This document shows positions 57,633 through 64,000 of a DNA stretch of 64,000 bases, piece after piece. The notes under the pieces were generated by a model, which searched no databases, was not told the DNA's origin, and was given only the letters and a program-made list of their open reading frames with translations. The stretch is from Enterobacterales bacterium. Its GTDB lineage: Bacteria; Pseudomonadota; Gammaproteobacteria; Enterobacterales; Kangiellaceae. How positions within the stretch are numbered: the first letter of the stretch is position 1; each line of letters begins with the position of its first letter. The position numbers and the translations under genes were made by a program. The stretch lies in contig JAUZSK010000072.1 of the NCBI GenBank assembly GCA_030949565.1, positions 1-64,000 of the forward strand. The letters run 5' to 3'.

Positions 57633-60600
57633 ATGTGGTTTACCAAACTAGCGCTTAAACGTCCAGTGACCATTAGCATGCTATTTGTCTGCGCCTTGGT
57701 TATGGGGCTCGCTTCAAGCCGCCTATTACCTCTGGAATTTTTCCCGACTATTCAGTTTCCTATAACATTTGTGCAGGCTAATTACCCTGGCGCATCACCT
57801 GAAGAAATTGAAAAAAATATCACTCGCCCCTTAGAAGAGTCTCTAGCAACCATGGGATCGATTGATCAGATGCGTTCTTTTAGCAATCAAGATAGCGCGC
57901 AGGTGTTACTAATATTTGATTGGGGAGTCAATGCCAAGCTAAAAGGCGTAGAAGCGAGAGAAAAAATTGATGCCATTCGTGATGAACTACCGGCAGACTT
58001 GAGACGTGTATTTATTTTTACTGGCAGCACCAATAACCAGCCAATCATTCAAGCAAGGTTATCTGCAAAAACTGACCTAAGCGACTCTTTTCAGGTTCTC
58101 AACAGGCAACTAAAGCAGCGATTAGAAAGAATTCCAGGTGTTTCAAAAGTAGAAATTCATGGTGTTGCTGCAAAAACCTATCAGATACAACTTATTCCAG
58201 AAAGAATATCGGGATATCATATCGATACCAATGAGCTACTGCAAAGATTACAAAACTCTAACTCATTAATTTCCGCTGGTGAAATAAGAAATCTAGATAA
58301 GAAAATTAGGGTCACAATTAACCAAGAGTTTAAAAATTTACAAGACATCCAAAATTTTGTAGTCAATGATCGAGGTATTAAACTATCCGATATCGCTAAA
58401 GTTTCCTTTAGTAAAGAAGACATAGAAGTTGGACGCCATTTAGACCAAAAATATGCGGTTGGAATCAATGTGATTAGAGAAGCGGGATCTAACATGGTTG
58501 CAACAGCCGATGCCGTGATTGCAGAAATGAAGAAGATTGAGGAGCTTCCTGACTTTGAGGGAATTAATCTTTTTTGTGATGGAAAACCAAGCTGATGGCG
58601 TCGTAAGTTCCTTGTCAGATATTGCTAAATCTGGATTGATAGGTTTTTTACTATCTTCAATAGTATTATTTTTGTTTTTGCGGGATATTCGGCTCACCTT
58701 AATAGTATCTCTTGCGGTTCCTTTCTCATTATTAATGACTTTGGCCGCCATGTATTTTCTGGATGTGAGCATTAACCTTCTGTCCATGATGGGCCTCATG
58801 CTGGCGATCGGTATGCTAGTCGATAACGCAGTCGTCATCAGTGAAAGTATCTTTGGATACCGACAGAAAATGCCAAATCAACCCTATGAAGCAGCGCTAT
58901 TAGGGGTCAAAGATGTGGGTATACCAGTCGTTGCCGGAACAATCACTACGGCGATTGTTTTTTTTACCTAATATCATTGGCGAGAAAGTCGATATAACCG
59001 TTTTCCTAAGTCACGTTGCATCCACCATTGTAATCTCACTAGCCGCATCATTATTTATTGCTATGACGATAATTCCATTGGCTTTAAGTAAAATGAAATC
59101 AGGAAATAAAGTAAAGAAGGTTGAATCCTCACCAGAAAAACTGGGGCGTTATCCAAAGTTTTTAATGTGGCTAATGAATCATCGTCTGGCCGCTAGCCTA
59201 TTGGTCATTGCTTTCTTCTTGCCTGGGTTGTATTTTGCAGGACAAATAAAAAAGGATCTATTTCCTCAAGAGGAGAGTTCTCGGTTGTTTATCAGCTATC
59301 ACATCAATGGCAATTATGAGCTGGATAAAGTTGAGGCAGCAGTCACCCGAATAGAAAAATTTCTTTACGCGAATATGCAACAGCTAGATATCGAGAACGT
59401 TTATTCCTATTATGTCCGAGGAGATGCTGGTTCTACACTTTTGTTAGTTCCGGATGAAAAACGAACTAAAACAAACAAAGAAATTCGTGAGTATATTGAG
59501 AAAAATATGCCCAAAATTGCTATTGGACAGCCTAGTTTTGATCGAAAACGCTCAGGGACTAATGATGCATTAACCATCGGTATCAATGGTGAAGACACCG
59601 AGACACTGATGGAAATTGCTAACCAAGTCAAACCTATTATTGCAAATATAAAAGGGGTTACTAAGGTAACGACGGGCTCCAAAAATGCCAATCAAGAAGT
59701 CCGAGTTATCCTTGATTCGCAAAAACTAAACCAATTAGGTTTATCCCCCCGCACTGTAGCCACTAATATTTCTATCGCCCTAAGAAAACAGCAATTGCGA
59801 ACCTTTCGTTCACAATTAGGTGAAACTGAGATTAGTCTAACCTTTGAAGGGCAAGATCGCGCCTCGATAGCGGATTTAATGGCACTCCCCATTGAACTAC
59901 CGAACCCGACGCATGGCTCTAGCCGAAACGTTAGATTGGAAGGAATGGCTAAATTCGAGGTGAGGCAATCATTACCCCAAATTACCCGCTTTGATCGAAA
60001 AACCTCCTCTCGTATTACCATTGATTATACCGATACCACCGCAGAAGAAATTAGAAAAGCCACCGACAACCTAATGGAAAATATCACTCTCCCTTCGGGT
60101 TATAGTTGGGGTTACGGGCGGAGTACTGATCGCGAACAAAAGGTTGGCCGCATTATGGGCACCAATATGCTGCTAGCGGTACTCATGATTTTCCTTGTCA
60201 TGGCTGCGCTATTTGAATCACTCATGTTGCCATTGGCAGTAATAACCTCGATTGGCTATTCAATTGTTGGTGTTTTTGTTTATTTCGCCTTTACCAACAC
60301 CACTCTTTCACTGATGGCGTTAATTGGGATATTGGTATTAATGGGCGTAGTGGTCAATAATGGTATCGTATTAGTCGACCGTATCAACCACTATCGAGTC
60401 GCTGGGGTCAGTAAAAAGAAGGCCATTGTACAAGCTGCTAGTGATCGAGTAAGGCCTATTTTGATGACTGTGTTAACCACCATTCTTGGTTTATTACCAC
60501 TCAGTTTAGGCGAAACACAGTTAGGTGGCGGCGGTCCACCATATTTCCCGATGGCCAGAGCCGTCATTGGAGGTCTTGGCTACTCCACTATTACGACTCT

Positions 60601-60739
60601 AATTTGTTTACCTATCATTTATCTTTTTCTAGATTATGTGCGCAATTTTGTGTCAAAACTCTGGTGGTCTATTGCGCGGCGAGGCATTCGTTGGCATATC
60701 TTTAGTGGTCTCAACTTATCCGCATATAAACGCCGTTAA
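57633..60739 (+). CDS. RND efflux permease, second copy (two frameshifts)
   Basis: Second HAE1-type permease, starting two bases after the first stops with GGAGGG as ribosome site. The open part 57633-58595 (FPTIQFPITFVQANYPGASP) breaks at T6 58570-58575 and again at T8 58958-58965; with one T fewer in each, the protein reads NLFVMENQADGVVSSLSDIA, GMLVDNAVVISESIF, TAIVFLPNIIGEKVD and on to LSAYKRR at 60739. 3107 bases = 1035 codons plus 2, normal RND length. With the adaptor and the first permease it resembles MdtABC-type pumps that use two different permeases. No outer-membrane channel is encoded here. Confidence 0.93.
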
Positions 60740-60848
60740 TGATAAATAAACTAGCGTTTTAGCATCAGGTATATTGACTCAAGCAGTGCAAACCTCGTTT
60801 TTTGGAGCCGCGGTAATTGTAGTGCCCAGGGTAGTTGCAACAACAGAA

Positions 60849-61823
60849 TCATAAAATGGGTATCAATGATGCTTCCACCATTTTTTTGATTTTATTGGCC
60901 GACTTGGTTTGTTGTGCTTGAAGTAATAGCTCTTTTGACAAAGCAGGAGCCAAGGCTTCAATAAATGCGAATATAAACTCCCTAAAATAAAGATTCCGAT
61001 CAAACACCACATTGACTAAGGCTTTAGGGATCAGGTGCTCAATAGGAATCGCGACCAAATCGGAATCTAAATCTTCTTCATAAGCCATACTGGCAATAAT
61101 TCCGATGCCCAACCCCATACGTACGTAGGACTTAATAATTTCACAATCAGTGGCTGAGAAAACAATATCGGGGGCAAATCCATTCTCCTTAAAAGCTGAC
61201 TCTACACGGTTAGTTTTACCGCCTGAACTGGTGTGTGTGAGTAACGGGTATTGTGCAAGGCTGTCAAAAGAAATATCGGAACTATTGTTTAGCGGATGAC
61301 CTTTTGGAACAATGACACAGCGAGTCCAATAGAAGCAAGGTAGTTGAATTTTATCTTCAAACTCTTCCTCACCACTTTGAATAAGTGCTAAATCTAACTT
61401 ACCATCTTCTAGCTCTTGATTAGTATCATGGCTGCCGCCCTGATAAATATGCATTGCCACTTTACTATATTTCTTGCGATACTCATCAACAATGTGCGGG
61501 AGAAAATAGCGTGAAAAGGTGTGGGTTGATGCCAAATTTAGGCGACCTTCCTTTTGATTAACATGGCTTGCGGCTACTTGTTGTATTGTTTTTACCTGTT
61601 TTAAAATACTATCTGCAATGGGCAATATTTCTCGACCGGCCGGAGTTATATTGGTTAAATGTTTGCCACTACGAACAAAAATTTCCACTCCAAGCTCGTC
61701 TTCAAGTAATCTAATTTGCTTGCTAATACCCGGCTGGGAGGTAAAAAGAGATTCGGCGGTGGCTGAAACATTCAGATCATGGCGCGCGACTTCAAAAATA
61801 TATTTGATTTGTTGGAGCTTCAT
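60849..61823 (-). CDS. cysB: LysR-type regulator CysB
   Basis: Master activator of cysteine and sulfate assimilation genes. The 324-residue protein starts MKLQQIKYIFEVARHDLNVS, the CysB signature, with the winged HTH ESLFTSQPGISKQIRLLEDE, followed by the effector-binding domain (HIYQGGSHDTNQELEDGKLD, and LTHTSSGGKTNRVESAFKEN). No cys genes are nearby, as is usual for cysB. A 20-base palindrome lies about 95 bases upstream. Convergent with the efflux operon. Confidence 0.93.
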   Translation of the reverse strand: MKLQQIKYIFEVARHDLNVSATAESLFTSQPGISKQIRLLEDELGVEIFVRSGKHLTNITPAGREILPIADSILKQVKTIQQVAASHVNQKEGRLNLASTHTFSRYFLPHIVDEYRKKYSKVAMHIYQGGSHDTNQELEDGKLDLALIQSGEEEFEDKIQLPCFYWTRCVIVPKGHPLNNSSDISFDSLAQYPLLTHTSSGGKTNRVESAFKENGFAPDIVFSATDCEIIKSYVRMGLGIGIIASMAYEEDLDSDLVAIPIEHLIPKALVNVVFDRNLYFREFIFAFIEALAPALSKELLLQAQQTKSANKIKKMVEASLIPIL

Positions 61824-61915
61824 TAAACGTCCGTTTGCTTGAGGCTAGCAAGTATTTTTTATTTCTGGTTACAACCAAAAAGCATAAAAAACCTTTTTTC
61901 AATAGCTTAAGCATA

Positions 61916-61935
61916 GTCAATTTTTGCAAATTGAC
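61916..61935. promoter_or_regulatory. Palindrome upstream of cysB
   Basis: GTCAATTT-ttgc-AAATTGAC, perfect eight-base arms with a four-base centre, in the cysB upstream region. LysR proteins often bind such sites to repress their own gene, so an autoregulatory site is possible. Confidence 0.4.
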
Positions 61936-62002
61936 AAGAATATACCCATTTTATTGGTTTCTACTACCCTAAGGGGTTTAGATGGCGACTCCTACGAGGT
62001 GG

Positions 62003-62905
62003 CTATTGATTTGAAACCCCGTGAGGTACATGGCCTGTCGCTACATGTTCAACCGCAGCGTCACAATGACTGGTTTGATCGTCAAAAAAGACATCGGCTT
62101 CAAACGATTTAAGAAACTCAGCCTTTTGCATTCCTCCCAAAAATAAGGCTTCATCGATACGGATATTCCACTGTCGCAAGGTTTTTATCACTCTTTCATG
62201 GGCGGGCGCCGAGCGCGCTGTAACCAACGCCGTACGAATTGGGCAATGATCGCCTGCATAATCGCTTTGTAAGCGATGAAGTGCAGCTAAAAACGTCTTA
62301 AAAGGCCCTCCAGCCAAGGGTTTATCGGCTGAATCGACCTCATTTTGAGTAAATGCTTCTAAACCATCACTTTTATAGATTTTCTCCGCTTCATCTGAAA
62401 ATATGACCGCATCACCATCAAAAGCAATACGAACTTCTTCATCGGATGAGGAATAATCACCACTTTTAGGTAATATCGTCGCTGCCGCAAAACCATCATT
62501 TAAAGCCGCTTTGACGTCATCGACATCAGTTGATAGAAATAAATGGCTAGAGAAAGCTGACACGTAACTGTAGGGGCTTCTACCACTAGTGAAAGCGGCA
62601 CGAGAAATATCCAACTGATAGTGACGGATTGAATTAAAGATTCTAAGCCCGGTATCCGCACTATTTCTAGATAAAAGAACCACTTCAACTACGGGGGTCT
62701 CTGGAGCGCGTTTATTTAACGCTAGTAGCTTTTTAACCAAGATAAAGGCTGGCCCCGGCTGTAGCAGTTTTTCCTCGTTATCAATCTGATATTTCGAATA
62801 GGCAGCCACACCATCCCTCTCAAAAATCTGATGGCTTTGCTCCAAATTAAACAAAGCGCGAGAGGAGATGGCTACAATTAACTTGTCTCCTAATATTTTT
62901 GACAT
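62003..62905 (-). CDS. Cytosolic 5'-nucleotidase (cN-I type)
   Basis: A 300-residue HAD-like nucleotidase of the 5'-nucleotidase I family that dephosphorylates AMP or related nucleotides. Visible blocks: LIVAISSRALFNLEQSHQIF, then VVEVVLLSRNSADTGLRIFN, DVRIAFDGDA-type RIAFDGDAVIFSDEAEKIYK (catalytic aspartates), and ALVTARSAPAHERVIKTLRQ. The C-terminus ADVFFDDQTSHCD fits the last HAD motif. Monocistronic and on the same strand as cysB, 179 bases away. Confidence 0.85.
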   Translation of the reverse strand: MSKILGDKLIVAISSRALFNLEQSHQIFERDGVAAYSKYQIDNEEKLLQPGPAFILVKKLLALNKRAPETPVVEVVLLSRNSADTGLRIFNSIRHYQLDISRAAFTSGRSPYSYVSAFSSHLFLSTDVDDVKAALNDGFAAATILPKSGDYSSSDEEVRIAFDGDAVIFSDEAEKIYKSDGLEAFTQNEVDSADKPLAGGPFKTFLAALHRLQSDYAGDHCPIRTALVTARSAPAHERVIKTLRQWNIRIDEALFLGGMQKAEFLKSFEADVFFDDQTSHCDAAVEHVATGHVPHGVSNQ

Positions 62906-63276
62906 TCATAACCTCGTTCAAAGTAAAATAAAATTCATTAAATCTCAAAAATTCTCTATACTTTTCAATAGTATTAAAAGCAAATTAGCTAAAATGCTGA
63001 GTAAAAATGGGCTCTAATAGCTAGTTGTATCGATATTATCTAACAACTGACGGCCAATAGATACTTGATTAGAGGCTATTTTATGTTTGTTTGCGATTAT
63101 TTAGGCTGTTGCATAAAGATTAATTGGCAAAAATATTCGGCTGATAGAATGCGAGGATTTACCATTAGAAAAATCGGCCGCTAGAACTTAGGACTTAGAT
63201 TACAAGCCTTCACCAACCTAATCACAATGTTTAAGGCTTGACTAACACTTTATGATATTTAAATAGACTATAAAAT
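62906..63276. other. Intergenic region, no gene seen
   Basis: A 371-base AT-rich gap between divergent genes. No open frame, RNA gene or repeat is recognised. It contains the promoters of the nucleotidase gene and of the response regulator. Confidence 0.5.
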
Positions 63277-64000
63277 ATGATGTTTAATTTAGCAAAAAAG
63301 ACCACCTTGATTGTTGAGGACTTCGCAGAATTTGCACGCTCGGTTAGAGCGATGCTTCAAACCATGGGAGCGACTCAAATCGATATTGTTTATAATGCCG
63401 AAGATGCTATCGAGGCCTGTAAAAATAAAAAATATGATATTATTTTATCTGACTATAATCTGGGTCAAAAAAAAGATGGACAACAATTATTTGAAGAACT
63501 ACAAAAATATGGTTGGCTAAAAAACAACTGTGTTTTTTTACTACTAACCGCTGAAAACACTCAAGCAATGGTGATGGGTGCAGTCGAATATCAACCAGAC
63601 GATTATATATCTAAACCTTTCAATGGTAGCTTATTAAAAAATAGACTGCAAAAAGCCATTAGTAGAAAAGATGCCATACAGCCTATCACTTTAGCTTTAG
63701 CCAATAAAAAATGGCAAAAAGCATTAGATGCCATCGATCCTATAATCAAAGAATACCCAAAATACAAAATGTCGTGTTTAAAATTAAAATATCGCGCCTT
63801 AAAAGGGATTAAAAATTACAACAAAGCATTAGAGTTGGTTACCGAATTGGTTTCAATAAGGCCAATACCCTGGGCCATGGAAGCCGTGGGTGAAATTTAT
63901 TATTTAAAAAATGACCTTCTCAAAGCAATTGAGTTGTTTCGCAATATGACCATGGAGTTTCCTATGGCTTTAGAAGGTTATGATTGGCTTGCAAAAATTC
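63277..64000 (+). CDS. Response regulator with TPR-like C-terminus (partial, right edge)
   Basis: Starts ATG 63277 (or the adjacent 63280, MFNLAKKTTLIVEDF). A receiver domain spans about residues 10-130: IVEDFAEFARSVRAM (acidic pocket), IILSDYNLGQKKDG with the phosphorylatable Asp, LLLTAEN and PDDYISKPFNG (conserved Lys). After it come helical pairs resembling TPR repeats (ALANKKWQKALDAIDPIIKE, then IKNYNKALELVTELVSIRPI). No DNA-binding output domain is seen before the window ends, so it probably signals through protein contacts. Confidence 0.88.
   Translation, partial: MMFNLAKKTTLIVEDFAEFARSVRAMLQTMGATQIDIVYNAEDAIEACKNKKYDIILSDYNLGQKKDGQQLFEELQKYGWLKNNCVFLLLTAENTQAMVMGAVEYQPDDYISKPFNGSLLKNRLQKAISRKDAIQPITLALANKKWQKALDAIDPIIKEYPKYKMSCLKLKYRALKGIKNYNKALELVTELVSIRPIPWAMEAVGEIYYLKNDLLKAIELFRNMTMEFPMALEGYDWLAKI

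Overview
The window is a densely coded, AT-leaning chromosomal segment of a gammaproteobacterium. Gene order (ftsK-lrp with alanine dehydrogenase, trxB, ppiB-lpxH, trpS-scpA-scpB-rluB, lptFG divergent from pepA-holC-valS, rimI near prfC), an AddAB-like helicase-nuclease pair, EpmC and a FabR-linked desaturase suggest a marine Oceanospirillales relative such as Kangiella or Aliikangiella. That placement is inference from synteny and protein character, not a database result.

Layout. 0-4.1 kb: ftsK (runs off the left edge), lrp and ald, then a DUF2058 gene. 4.1-6.2 kb: an exported RidA-like protein and a two-gene operon pairing a cysteine-rich protein with a probable Fe(II)/2-oxoglutarate oxygenase. 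6.3-8.7 kb: trxB, ppiB, lpxH. 8.7-15.2 kb: an AddA/AddB-like pair. 15.5-20.1 kb: DUF6524 membrane protein, NAD-kinase-like protein, epmC, fabR and a desaturase with two matching 18-bp operators. 20.2-29.5 kb: prmB, plsC, sixA, adenosine kinase, a PTPS-like protein, a lipoprotein, rluB, scpB, scpA, trpS. 29.6-40.6 kb: RDD protein, lptG/lptF, pepA, holC, valS, a PilB/GspE ATPase, tatD. 41.0-46.2 kb: prfC and, between it and rimI, a decaying mobile island: AbiEi antitoxin with a gutted AbiEii toxin, a mobilisation-protein-like fragment, mobile mystery proteins A and B (HTH plus Fic), and an ArdA fragment. 46.2-52.6 kb: rimI, a uracil-glycosylase-like protein, a potassium channel, fadE and psrA, an unknown protein. 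53.0-60.7 kb: one RND adaptor and two RND permeases. 60.8-64 kb: cysB, a cytosolic 5'-nucleotidase and a response regulator cut by the right edge.

Sequence quality shapes the reading. At least nine genes are split by one-base indels. Outside 1.2-3.5 kb, ten of eleven are in homopolymer runs of five or more and most look like one extra base. Between about 1.2 and 3.5 kb indels are much denser and hit ftsK, lrp and ald together. Since ftsK, prfC, lptF and scpB are normally essential or important, I treat these as sequence errors and annotate the full genes. The AbiEii toxin is different: it has a clean internal deletion and appears genuinely broken.

Themes. Lipids and the envelope recur (FabR/desaturase, PlsC, LpxH, LptFG, PsrA/FadE, RND efflux), with a second group for replication, repair and chromosome segregation (FtsK, AddAB-like, ScpAB, HolC). 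The least understood parts are the cysteine-rich/oxygenase pair and the prfC-rimI island with its duplicated prfC leader, conserved 3'-end repeat and operator palindromes.
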